Source: Erythrobacter mangrovi (GTDB taxonomy: Bacteria > Pseudomonadota > Alphaproteobacteria > Sphingomonadales > Sphingomonadaceae). From it: 64,000 bases of DNA. The notes under the pieces were generated by a model, which was not told the DNA's origin, did no database searches, and saw only the letters and a program-made list of their open reading frames with translations. The stretch spans positions 2,467,289 through 2,531,288 of the forward strand of contig NZ_CP053921.1 in NCBI RefSeq assembly GCF_013260645.1. The letters are read 5' to 3'. Positions 56,050-64,000 of this stretch are shown here, in pieces. Made by a program: the position numbers and the translations under genes. Within the stretch, counting starts at the first letter, position 1. Each line of letters opens with the position of its first letter.

Positions 56050-57017
56050 GATGCCGCCCTCCTTCTTTGGTTGGACCGACGAGCGATCCAGATCTTCACT
56101 ACCAGTTCGCCATCCTCGAGTGCGATCGGCGCCGCAGGATCAAACCCTGCTTCCGCAAGCAATCCGTCCATCTGGCTGTCTTCGAAGCCGAGCCGCGCAT
56201 GCGCATGGCGATCACGCAGTTCCTCGCGCTGATGCGCGGCGAAATCGGCGATGGCGATACGTCCTCCGGGCCGGGTCACCCGCGCAGCCTCGGCCAGTGC
56301 AGCACCGGGGGCCTGCGCGAAATGCAGCACCTGGTGGAACAGCACAGTGTCGAAGCTTTCCGGCGCAAAGGGCAGCGACGCAAAGTCGCCCTGCACCAGC
56401 TCGACCCGTTCGGCGGGCAGGTGCTGCAGCTTGGCCCGGGCCACGCGCAGCATGGCCAGGCTCTTGTCCAACGCCACTATGTGTTCGGCCCGTTCGGCGA
56501 ACAGTTCGGCCATGCGGCCCGTGCCAGTACCGATGTCGAGCAGGCGCCCAAGCGGCGCATCGCCCAGGGCGCGGGCCATGGCGTCTTCGATCGCCTCATC
56601 CGAACTATGCATGCGACGCAGTTCGTCCCAGTCATCAGCATGGCGCGCGAAATAGGCCTGTGCCTCTGCCTCGCGGTGACTGCGGATTTCCGCCAGCTTG
56701 CGGCGATCCGCATCGCAGGCTTCGGCAAAGGCCGGATCCTCACCCTCCGCATCGGCCAAGAGCTGCGCGACGCTGCCACATAGCGACGACCCCTCAGCAG
56801 GCGCGGCGCAGCCACGAACGAATGTCCAACTCCCCTCGCGGCGCCTTTCGGCGAGACCGGCATCGCACAGGATACCGATGTGCCGCGAAACGCGTGGCTG
56901 GCTCTGGCCCAATACTTGCGCGACCTCGCCCACCGCCAGCTCCATCGAGCCGAGTAGGCGCAGGATGCGCAGCCGCGTCGGATCGGCCAGCGCACGAAAG
57001 ATGGTTTCGGTTCGCAT
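56046..57017 (-). CDS. ArsR-family regulator fused to SAM-dependent methyltransferase
   Basis: A 323-residue fusion. Residues 1-85 are an ArsR winged helix ('FRALADPTRLRILRLLGSMELAVGEVAQVL' in parts: 'LADPTRLRILRLL', 'SQPRVSRHIGILCDAGL'). Residues 150-310 form a class I methyltransferase with SAM-binding 'LLDIGTGTGRMAELFAERAEHIVALD'-like motif ('DIGTGTGRMAEL'). Regulators of this build control SAM-cycle genes in Alphaproteobacteria and may sense S-adenosylhomocysteine (SahR-like). It leads the metF-metH operon, with an inverted repeat 12 bp upstream of its start. ATG 57017 is chosen; TTG 57023 is an alternative. Confidence 0.9.
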   Translation of the reverse strand: MRTETIFRALADPTRLRILRLLGSMELAVGEVAQVLGQSQPRVSRHIGILCDAGLAERRREGSWTFVRGCAAPAEGSSLCGSVAQLLADAEGEDPAFAEACDADRRKLAEIRSHREAEAQAYFARHADDWDELRRMHSSDEAIEDAMARALGDAPLGRLLDIGTGTGRMAELFAERAEHIVALDKSLAMLRVARAKLQHLPAERVELVQGDFASLPFAPESFDTVLFHQVLHFAQAPGAALAEAARVTRPGGRIAIADFAAHQREELRDRHAHARLGFEDSQMDGLLAEAGFDPAAPIALEDGELVVKIWIARRSNQRRRAAS

Positions 57018-57028
57018 CGACAAGGAAG

Positions 57029-57050
57029 GATATAAAGGTATTCTTATATC
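57029..57050. promoter_or_regulatory. Inverted repeat, operator candidate for the ArsR-methyltransferase
   Basis: GATATAA (57029-57035) and TTATATC (57044-57050) form a perfect 7-bp inverted repeat with 8-bp spacing, directly upstream of the ArsR-type gene. Its size and place suit ArsR-family autoregulation of the met operon; the assignment is inferred. Confidence 0.6.
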
Positions 57051-57152
57051 TGTAAATCGAATGCCGCCTTACTCGGCAAAAAGATTGGCTATCGCGCGCT
57101 CTTTCCCAACCCAAACGGGAAATTAACCATTCTCAGCGATCACGGACCGGCG

Positions 57153-59192
57153 ATGTCCACCGGTCCCGCCGATCCCGCGCCAGTGCGCGAACGCTTCGTC
57201 GAAGACCTTCTCGAGTATATGACGCTCGAGGAGAAGGCAGGGCAATTGGCACTGACGCCTCATGCCGGCGACGATCCGGCTTTCCATGACCAGCTGCGCC
57301 GCGGCCTCGTTGGCGGGGTCGTGGGCCAACTTGCCCCCGGCGAGGCGCAGACGATCCAGCGCATTGCCGCCGAAGAAACGCGACTTGGTATTCCCCTGTT
57401 CATTGCCATGGATACCACGCAGGGCTTGCGCACGCGCATCCCCTTGCCTGTCAGCGCGGCGAGCAGCTGGGATCTCGACGCGATCGAAGCCGCGGAAAAC
57501 ATGGTCGCAGAGGAAGCAGCCGCATTGGGTGTCAACTGGGCACTCACGCCTCTGATGGGGACCGCCGAATTCCTCGCCGAGGCCGGTTTCGACCAATCTG
57601 GAGGCGAGTCTCCATGGCTGGCTGCAAACGTCTCTGCGGCCCGCATTCGCGGACTGCAGGCGATGGATGCCGCGCAGCATATGCAAATGCTTGCTTGCCT
57701 CCAGCTCGGATCGAACGACCGGCGCAGCAACAGCGACCACGCGGCCCACGCACAAGCCGAGAAACTGCACTGTCTTGCGACCACGATCGAGCAATCGCGG
57801 CCTGGCAGCATTGCACCCGAAACCATCCTGAAGATTGCGGATACGAGCCACGCCAGCGCGAGTGAGACGATCGCCATGCTCAAGCAGCCGGGCGGCTATG
57901 AGGGCATCTTGCTGTCCGACTGGGTCAGTCTTGCCGAACGCGCGGGCCAATTGCCTGGATCACCCAGCTTCGTGTCCATCTCGGTCGAAAGACTGGTCGC
58001 CGCCGTCAACGACCGCGCCATCTCGAAGGCCGAACTGGATCAGGCGGTCCGCCGCGTGTTGGCCGCAAAATACGATCTTGGCCTATTCCGCTCCAGCTTC
58101 GCACCGGCCCAGTCACTGGCGGCCACGCCCCGCACGGTGCGCGATCCGGCGCTGGACCTGGCGCGCAAATCGATTGTGCTGCTACGCAACGACCCTGCCC
58201 TGCTCCCGCTGACCATCGACTCCGGCGAAGTCCTCGTGGTTGGCAGCGCTGCCCGCGACCGGATCCTGCCACTGGCCGGTGGTGGAGGTACAGGCGAAGC
58301 AGCCAGCGTAATCGACGGGCTCGAGGAACTGGGCATTGCCTGCAAGTTCGTTCCCGGTCTTGCCTTGCGCCACGAAGGCGCCACGGTCGATCGAATGATC
58401 GATGCGGATCGGATGGCGATCGGCATGGCTGGCGAAGCAGCACGGCGCACGCGCACGGTGATCTGCGTGCTCGGCGAGGTTCCCGGTGTCCCGGGCGAAC
58501 CGTTGCGCGAAGCGACGCGCACCCTTATCGAAACGCTACGCGCGGCCAATCCGCGGCTGATCGTCGTCACGCTGGGCAGTCGCCCCATCGATCCTGACAT
58601 CGGTGGGGAGCCATTGTCCTGCTTGCTCCACGCAGGTCTTTTGGGGACGCATTCAGGGCGCGCAATCGCCGAAGTCCTGTCTGGCGAGCATGATCCCAGC
58701 GGGCGCTTGCCCTATGCCATCCGTACGCGCGCGGGAGCGGAGCGCCTGCCCTTCGGCCACGGCCTGTCCTACGCCGATTTCGCGTTGACAGACTTTGCTG
58801 TCGAATTGGGGGCCGATCGACTTTTGGTCAGCGCCGTCGTACGCAACCTCGGCGAACGCGAGGGGAGCGAGGTTGCCCAACTCTTCGTCCGCCGTCTGGA
58901 TCAGCCACAAGGCCCTGGCGAACCGGCGCTGCGCGGCTTCACCAGAGTATACCTGCATCCGGGCAATCGCGAATGCATCACTTTCGAGCTCGGCGCGGAA
59001 GAGCTCGGTATCTACGATGCGGCCGCACGGCGCGTGGTCGAAGCTGGCGCCTATGAAATCCGGCTCGGCTTCAATGAGAAGCGCGTGCAGGCAAGCGAAG
59101 TCTTCGTCCCGCATGGCGTAGCGGAGGCCATGACCAGCGGCAGCTACGAAGCCGACACAGCATATCCGCTGATCGTTTCGCGCGGGGCGTAG
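57153..59192 (+). CDS. Glycoside hydrolase family 3-like protein
   Basis: A 679-residue protein with GH3 layout. The first part has '[15 protein letters not shown]' and '[13 protein letters not shown]', the second alpha/beta domain includes '[17 protein letters not shown]', and a C-terminal fibronectin III-like domain follows ('[15 protein letters not shown]', '[12 protein letters not shown]', 'YEIRLGF'). The nucleophile motif is 'LLSDWVS' (Asp256), but the usual 'KHF' motif of the barrel is absent and the segment before Asp256 is short. It may be inactive or have changed specificity. No signal peptide. A 96-residue gap of the usual barrel region is suggested, not measured. Confidence 0.72.
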   Translation: MSTGPADPAPVRERFVEDLLEYMTLEEKAGQLALTPHAGDDPAFHDQLRRGLVGGVVGQLAPGEAQTIQRIAAEETRLGIPLFIAMDTTQGLRTRIPLPVSAASSWDLDAIEAAENMVAEEAAALGVNWALTPLMGTAEFLAEAGFDQSGGESPWLAANVSAARIRGLQAMDAAQHMQMLACLQLGSNDRRSNSDHAAHAQAEKLHCLATTIEQSRPGSIAPETILKIADTSHASASETIAMLKQPGGYEGILLSDWVSLAERAGQLPGSPSFVSISVERLVAAVNDRAISKAELDQAVRRVLAAKYDLGLFRSSFAPAQSLAATPRTVRDPALDLARKSIVLLRNDPALLPLTIDSGEVLVVGSAARDRILPLAGGGGTGEAASVIDGLEELGIACKFVPGLALRHEGATVDRMIDADRMAIGMAGEAARRTRTVICVLGEVPGVPGEPLREATRTLIETLRAANPRLIVVTLGSRPIDPDIGGEPLSCLLHAGLLGTHSGRAIAEVLSGEHDPSGRLPYAIRTRAGAERLPFGHGLSYADFALTDFAVELGADRLLVSAVVRNLGEREGSEVAQLFVRRLDQPQGPGEPALRGFTRVYLHPGNRECITFELGAEELGIYDAAARRVVEAGAYEIRLGFNEKRVQASEVFVPHGVAEAMTSGSYEADTAYPLIVSRGA

Positions 59193-60179
59193 TCACTCCC
59201 GAAGCAGGGCCAGGAGTGCGAAACTGGCCAGCCAGTGTTCGCCCATGTAATCACCGGCAACATGCGGCAGGGCAGTCTCCAGATGCTGGTCGGCCAGGCG
59301 TAGAAGCAGACCCTCCACTTCATTACCCTCAAGCTTTGGCGCGATGGCGCGCAGACACCACGCTCGGCTGAGGTTCAGCCCATCGAGATGGGCGATCTTT
59401 CCGTCGCTGCGGTCGGAAACGAAGACGGGACGGCAGTCACGTGTGAGCCAGCCATTGGCGACCACCAGCGCCTCGAACCAGGGCGCGAAGGAAAGCTGCG
59501 GACGAACCTCAGCCATAAGCAAGGCTGCAGTGAGAACGGGAGAGAGGAATTCGTCGCCCCCCGGTTCCCATCCGCGATAGTCGCTGCGGTCGCCAAACGC
59601 GCGCTCCACCCAATCGTCGATCAACGCGACCAGCCCCGCATCCCGCCCAAGGGCCCAGCGCCGTGAAAGAACCAGCGCAAAGGCCGTATTGAAATGCGTT
59701 CCGACGGTGATCGGATAGGTCAGGACCCTGAGATAGTCGCGCAGACGTGCGGCGAATGCCTGCGCCAACGGTTCGAGACGCGCGGCCCATTCGTGGTCCG
59801 CATGCCGCTCAGCCTCGAGATGCAGGTAAAGCAACCAGCCCCAGCCGTAGGGTCTTTCGAATCCGCGCGCTGTTGGCCGATCCAAGTAGGCCAGTTCGAT
59901 CGCGAGCTTGGCTTCGGTGAAGGTTTCTTCCGCCAAGGCTACAATCTGATGGGCTTCGGCCGTCTTCGGATAGTGTCGCCGCAAGGTCAGCAAGGTCCAC
60001 CATCCGTGGACGCAACTGTGCCAGTCATAGCTACCGAAGAAGACCGGGTGTGCCACGCGCGGGGGCCGGACGTCCGCTTCGCTCTCGAAGACATGATCAT
60101 CCTTGTAGGGATAGGGCCGCGTCACGTGGCCCAAGGCAATTCGGGCAAAATTGCGGGCGATGTACTCGGTCAGTTCCAC
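59193..60179 (-). CDS. DUF2891-family protein
   Basis: A 328-residue protein starting at GTG 60179 and overlapping the DUF979 gene by 10 bp. It has 'HPVFFGSYDWHSCVHGWWTLLTLRRHYP', in parts 'FFGSYDWHSCVHGWW', plus 'RPYGWGWLLYLHLEA' and 'THFNTAFALVLS', features of DUF2891; its all-helical His/Trp-rich core resembles (alpha/alpha)6 barrels. Function unknown. Frequent neighbour of DUF969/DUF979; the frame continues upstream to 60689, but only the part from GTG is likely coding. Confidence 0.82.
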   Translation of the reverse strand: MELTEYIARNFARIALGHVTRPYPYKDDHVFESEADVRPPRVAHPVFFGSYDWHSCVHGWWTLLTLRRHYPKTAEAHQIVALAEETFTEAKLAIELAYLDRPTARGFERPYGWGWLLYLHLEAERHADHEWAARLEPLAQAFAARLRDYLRVLTYPITVGTHFNTAFALVLSRRWALGRDAGLVALIDDWVERAFGDRSDYRGWEPGGDEFLSPVLTAALLMAEVRPQLSFAPWFEALVVANGWLTRDCRPVFVSDRSDGKIAHLDGLNLSRAWCLRAIAPKLEGNEVEGLLLRLADQHLETALPHVAGDYMGEHWLASFALLALLRE

Positions 60180-61120
60180 AGCAGGAAGGCCCCCACATAG
60201 ATTATCGCAACATTGCAGACCCAGAGTGGAAGGGCAGTTCCGATCTGCTGGCGGATCACCCCGTTCTGGTCCTTCAGTTCGAGCAGCGCCGCCGGCACGA
60301 TGTTGAAGTTGGCCGCCATCGGCGTCATCAATGTACCGCAGAAGCCCGCGAGCATGCCGACCGCGCCGATAACCGCGGGGTTGCCGCCATATTGCTGAAC
60401 CAACAGCGGAATACCGATCGCTGCCGCCATGACCGGGAAGGCGGCAAAGGCATTGCCCATGATCATCGTGAACAGCGCCATGCCTAGCGCGAAGACGAGG
60501 ACGGTAAGGAAGACGCTGCCTTTGGGGATCACGTCTCCGGCTACCCCGCCGATGATATCGCCCACGCCTGCCAAGGCGAAAACAGCGCCCAACGCGGCAA
60601 GCATCTGCGGCAGGATCGCCGCCCAACCGATCGAGTCGAGCAACCGCCGACCTTCCTCGGCAGGGGCAAGCCACGGTGGTCGCAGCCACAGCATCGCCAA
60701 TACCAGCGCCACCACGACACCCACCCCGAACAGGATCAAGGTCTCGCGCCGGGTCTCGAACAGGCCGGTCTCGCCAAATGGCGTGTAATTGTAGAGCAGC
60801 GTCCCCGCGACCGCCGTCAAAGGTACGACCAGCGCGGGAAGGAACAACCGGTTTCCGAGCCTTGCCGATAGGGCCTGCCGCTCTTCAACCGAAGTAGTCG
60901 AGGGATCGCTGCGCCTCAGGCCACCAAATCCGGCAATCGCAACCATGGCCAGCACCAGCAGCCCGTTGACCAGGTCAGAAACATGGCTGCCGATCAGGAA
61001 GCTCGCCGCGAGCAACGCCCAGAATCCGGCGTTGCCCCACAGCCGGTCACGCAGCGACAGCAGCGCCCACACGGCGAAACCCACACCTGCGAGTACATAG
61101 AGCCATTCATAGGTGATCAT
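60170..61120 (-). CDS. DUF979-family membrane permease subunit
   Basis: A 316-residue membrane protein with about nine hydrophobic helices, opening 'MITYEWLYVLAGVGFAVWAL' and containing 'MIMGNAFAAFPVMAAAIG', 'GMLAGFCGTLMTPMAANFN', all characteristic of DUF979. It forms a conserved pair with DUF969. In Firmicutes the pair adjoins pyroglutamyl peptidase, and here it adjoins 5-oxoprolinase, suggesting 5-oxoproline transport (inference). Its start overlaps DUF969 (ATGA). Confidence 0.88.
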   Translation of the reverse strand: MITYEWLYVLAGVGFAVWALLSLRDRLWGNAGFWALLAASFLIGSHVSDLVNGLLVLAMVAIAGFGGLRRSDPSTTSVEERQALSARLGNRLFLPALVVPLTAVAGTLLYNYTPFGETGLFETRRETLILFGVGVVVALVLAMLWLRPPWLAPAEEGRRLLDSIGWAAILPQMLAALGAVFALAGVGDIIGGVAGDVIPKGSVFLTVLVFALGMALFTMIMGNAFAAFPVMAAAIGIPLLVQQYGGNPAVIGAVGMLAGFCGTLMTPMAANFNIVPAALLELKDQNGVIRQQIGTALPLWVCNVAIIYVGAFLLWN

Positions 61121-61788
61121 CGCCGCACCCTCCCCAGCCTGCGGTCGAAGGCGAGAATGCGGCTGCCATGGATCAGGAAGGCGCAGATCGCGGTAGGGAT
61201 CGCCCAGACCGAAAGCTGCAGCGGCGTCAACGGGTAGCCCGCACTTTCGAACACGCCCTGAATCAGGAGGATCGAGGCAATTGCGAAGAAGATGTCTTCG
61301 CCAAAGAACAGGCCCACGTTGTCGGTCGCGGCGGCCATGGCCTTGACCTTGTCGCGCTCGCCCCCCGACAATTCACCATGAGTCTTCTGCGCCGCCGCCT
61401 CTGCCATCGGCGCGACGAGGGGGCGCACCGCCTGCGGATGGCCGCCAATGTCCTTCATCCCCAGCGCCGCCGTGACCTGCCGAAACGCAAGATAGGCAAC
61501 CAGCAGCTTGCCCATGGTCGCCCCGCGCATACCCTCGATCACCGCCCGTGCGCGCTGCTGCAAGCCATAGCGTTCGAGCAGGCCGATCACAGGCAGGATA
61601 ATCCAGGTGACCGAGATATAACGATTGTCGTTGAAGGCCTTGCCCAGCGCTTCGATCACCGCGACGAGGTCGAGCCCCGCGAGCACGCCCGTCGCCAGAG
61701 CCGCGCTGACCACAACGAGCAGCGGATTGAAACGCAGGGCAAAGCCAAGCACGACGATCACGATACCGAGCAGCGGCCAGTAATTCAT
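61117..61788 (-). CDS. DUF969-family membrane permease subunit
   Basis: A 223-residue membrane protein with about six hydrophobic helices. Start ATG 61788 ('MNYWPLLGIVIVVLGFALRF'); the frame runs further to 61911 over the next gene. Family motifs include 'NRYISVTWIILPVIGLLERYG', 'GMKDIGGHPQAVRPL' and 'DNVGLFFGEDIFFA'. It is the partner of the DUF979 protein and overlaps the oxoprolinase stop. Confidence 0.88.
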   Translation of the reverse strand: MNYWPLLGIVIVVLGFALRFNPLLVVVSAALATGVLAGLDLVAVIEALGKAFNDNRYISVTWIILPVIGLLERYGLQQRARAVIEGMRGATMGKLLVAYLAFRQVTAALGMKDIGGHPQAVRPLVAPMAEAAAQKTHGELSGGERDKVKAMAAATDNVGLFFGEDIFFAIASILLIQGVFESAGYPLTPLQLSVWAIPTAICAFLIHGSRILAFDRRLGRVRR

Positions 61789-64000
61789 TCGGATACCTCC
61801 CCAAATCCGCCGCCACCGGGCGTCAGGATCACAAAGCAATCGCCCGGTTGCATGTTCGCTGAAGCCGTTGCGCCGAGTTCCTCTCGCGTCCCATCCATCC
61901 GCTCGACCCAATTGCGGCCCGGCTGCGCATCTCCTCCACCGCAGATCCCCTTGGGCGCGATCCTGCGACGATTGGCGAGCATGTTGGCACGCATCGGTTC
62001 GAGGAACGTCACGCGCCGTTCAACCCCGTCACCGCCATGGTGCAATCCCGCTCCGCCCGAACCGTGACGGATCGCGAAGCTTTCCAGCCGCACAGGCAGG
62101 CGGGTTTCCAGTATTTCCGGATCGGTCAGTCGGCTGTTGGTCATATGGGTCTGTACGGCACTGGTCCCGTCATGGTCTGGCCCCGCACCCGAGCCGCCAC
62201 ATATCGTCTCGTAATATTGATGGCGTTGATTGCCGAAAGTGAAGTTGTTCATCGTCCCCTGGCTGGGCGCAAGACGGCTGGTGGCGGCGAACAACGCATC
62301 GGTGACTACCTGGCTGGTTTCGACATTTCCCGCGACCACCGCTGCGCCGGGTTTCGGGTTCAACATCGAACCTTCGGGCACAACCAGTTCAACCGGACGC
62401 AGGCAGCCATCGTTCATCGGGATCGCGTCATCGATCAGCGTGCGCAGCACATAGAGCGCGGCTGCCCGGGTGATCGAATGCGGGGCGTTGAAGTTATCGG
62501 GTAGCTGGCCACAGGTCCCGGTAAAGTCGAACACCGCGGAGCGTTCGGCGCGGTCGATGCGGATCGCCACTTGCACGGTCGCTCCATTGTCCATCTCATA
62601 AGCGAATGAGCCGTCATCCAGGCGGTCGAGCAGGCGACGCACGCTCTCTTCGGCATTGGCTAAGACGTGATCCATATAGGCTGCAACCACGTCTGCACCC
62701 TGGTCTTGTGCCGCGCCCCGCAACAGCTCCGCCCCGCGCGTGCAGGCGGCAAGTTGGGCGCGCAAGTCGGAGAGGTTGCGGTCGGGATTGCGAGCCGGAT
62801 ACGCCGCCGAAGCGAGCAAGGTGCGCATCGCCGCCTCCTCAAAGCGCCCCTCGTCGACCAGCAGCGCATTGTCGATCAGGACGCCCTCTTCCTCGATCGT
62901 CTGGCTTTCAGGCGGCATCGAACCGGGCGCGATCCCGCCGATATCGGCATGATGGCCGCGTGCAGCGACAAAGGCATCAGGCTCGCTCCCATCGTCGTCA
63001 TAGAAGACCGGGACGATCACCGTGATGTCAGGCAGGTGCGTACCGCCCCGGTAGGGATCATTGAGCACATAGGCGTCGCCGCGCCGGAAGCCGCGCCCAT
63101 CCCTGCCCTTGCCCCTCGCCTCGATCACGCGAGCGATGCTGTCGCCCATGCTGCCCAGATGGACCGGGATGTGCGGCGCGTTGGCGATCAGCGCACCATC
63201 TCGGTCGAACAGCGCGCAGGAGAAGTCGAGCCGCTCCTTGATATTGACCGAGGTAGCGGTCGACTGGAGCACCACCCCCATCTCTTCGGCGATGGCCATG
63301 AAGAGGTTGTTGAATATCTCGAGGCGCACCGGGTCCACAGCCGTACCCGCAGCACGGTCACGCTCGAGCGCGGTCACGCGGGTAAGGACGAGGCTGCCCT
63401 CGCGCTCGAGCCGTGCCTGCCAGCCTTCCTCGATGACCGTCGTCGAACCGGAATCGATCACCAACGCGGGCCCGTCGACCGCGTCGCCGACCTGCATTGC
63501 CACCCGCTCGATGGTCGGCCAATTGCCGGACGCCTTCCCTCGCGCCGCCACAGGCTCGGGCACGGCGCTGGCCAACCCGCCCGAATGCCCGCTTGCTTCG
63601 ACGCTAAGCGCCTCGACCACGATTTCCGCCTCCGCATCCGAATAGCCGAAGCGTTGGCGATGGAGCGCACGGAAGCTCGCTTGCATCTCTGCCGGATCGC
63701 CACAGGTGATGGCCAGCAGGCTGTCGCTTCCCGCAAAGCGCAGGCGGGCACGACTTTCGAGGGCGATAGCCGCCCGGGCTATTCCCTGGTCGAGAAGGAC
63801 CTGCCGTGCCTCCTCTTCAAGCTTGCCGAGTTCCTCGTCGAAGCTCTCCCCCAGCGGACGCACGAGGCTGACTTCGCGGATCGCCTTCACCGGCGCGAGG
63901 CCGATGCCATAGGCGGAGAGAATACCCGCCAGTGGGTGGACCAGCACCGTCTCCATCCCCAGCGCGTCGGCCACCTTGCAAGCATGCTGCCCGCCCGCCC
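61785..64000 (-). CDS. 5-oxoprolinase / hydantoinase (HyuA C-term + HyuB fusion), partial
   Basis: At least 737 residues, open to the window edge, so the 5' part is missing. The visible part begins in the HyuA domain ('GGQHACKVADALGMETVLVHPLAGILSAYGIGLAPV' region, here noted as 'HPLAGILSAYGIGLAP') and continues into a complete HyuB domain ('DPVRLEIFNNLFMAIAEEMG', 'LNDPYRGGTHLPDITVI', 'GRNWVERMDG', and the terminal 'ILTPGGGGFG'). A HyuA-HyuB fusion of about 1200 residues is the form of ATP-dependent 5-oxoprolinase, which opens 5-oxoproline to glutamate. The DUF969/979 neighbours support that. Confidence 0.88.
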   Translation of the reverse strand, partial: AGGQHACKVADALGMETVLVHPLAGILSAYGIGLAPVKAIREVSLVRPLGESFDEELGKLEEEARQVLLDQGIARAAIALESRARLRFAGSDSLLAITCGDPAEMQASFRALHRQRFGYSDAEAEIVVEALSVEASGHSGGLASAVPEPVAARGKASGNWPTIERVAMQVGDAVDGPALVIDSGSTTVIEEGWQARLEREGSLVLTRVTALERDRAAGTAVDPVRLEIFNNLFMAIAEEMGVVLQSTATSVNIKERLDFSCALFDRDGALIANAPHIPVHLGSMGDSIARVIEARGKGRDGRGFRRGDAYVLNDPYRGGTHLPDITVIVPVFYDDDGSEPDAFVAARGHHADIGGIAPGSMPPESQTIEEEGVLIDNALLVDEGRFEEAAMRTLLASAAYPARNPDRNLSDLRAQLAACTRGAELLRGAAQDQGADVVAAYMDHVLANAEESVRRLLDRLDDGSFAYEMDNGATVQVAIRIDRAERSAVFDFTGTCGQLPDNFNAPHSITRAAALYVLRTLIDDAIPMNDGCLRPVELVVPEGSMLNPKPGAAVVAGNVETSQVVTDALFAATSRLAPSQGTMNNFTFGNQRHQYYETICGGSGAGPDHDGTSAVQTHMTNSRLTDPEILETRLPVRLESFAIRHGSGGAGLHHGGDGVERRVTFLEPMRANMLANRRRIAPKGICGGGDAQPGRNWVERMDGTREELGATASANMQPGDCFVILTPGGGGFGEVSE

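Overview
The window is a compact, GC-rich, gene-dense stretch of an aerobic alphaproteobacterial chromosome. The cbb3 oxidase operon, split MetH with an ArsR-methyltransferase regulator, the valine catabolic set and the protein sequences suggest Sphingomonadales, probably Erythrobacteraceae; that placement is inference. Neighbouring genes often overlap by 4 bp. Most reading frames on the opposite strand are GC-driven shadows and are omitted. I saw no CRISPR array, transposase or rRNA.

Layout. 1-4.0 kb: an outer-membrane barrel protein, an AraC-type regulator, a less GC-rich yciI/hxlR pair, tRNA-Gly(CCC) and ompW. 4.1-14.2 kb: a Crp/Fnr regulator with an FNR box, then ccoNOQP-ccoGHIS, a small secreted Cys-containing protein and hemN. 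This is a complete microaerobic cbb3 oxidase block including the short genes ccoQ and ccoS. 14.2-23.4 kb: distal valine catabolism (mmsA, isobutyryl-CoA dehydrogenase-like, HIBYL-CoA hydrolase, enoyl-CoA hydratase, mmsB), interrupted by a compositionally different insert with an LRR protein. 23.4-27.2 kb: an Nmad3-domain protein, an NTP transferase, a flippase and a CcmI/CycH-like TPR protein.

27.3-45.6 kb is the most unusual part. Two convergent gene blocks meet at overlapping stop codons. The plus-strand block has a flavin/double cNMP-binding/ferredoxin fusion, a four-helix b-type cytochrome-like membrane protein, an FHA-TM-decaheme cytochrome and a CpdA-like phosphodiesterase. The minus-strand block has a CHASE2 adenylate cyclase, a FecR-like protein, a multiheme cytochrome, a GlcG/HbpS-type lipoprotein, an outer-membrane barrel and a 1397-residue decaheme/LVIVD-propeller protein. 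Together they could make a trans-envelope electron conduit with its own cAMP synthesis, sensing and degradation. I know of no described system with this composition.

45.7-50.4 kb: the glycine cleavage operon gcvT-gcvH-gcvPA-gcvPB behind a tandem glycine riboswitch. 50.5-57.0 kb: a methionine/SAM-cycle operon (ArsR-methyltransferase, metF, split metH, TauE/SafE exporter) with a palindromic operator candidate. 57.1-64.0 kb: a GH3-like protein missing a conserved motif, then DUF2891, DUF979, DUF969 and a 5-oxoprolinase cut by the window end, probably a 5-oxoproline uptake and hydrolysis locus. The only gene-free stretch over 300 bp is 50177-50532, which holds the riboswitch.
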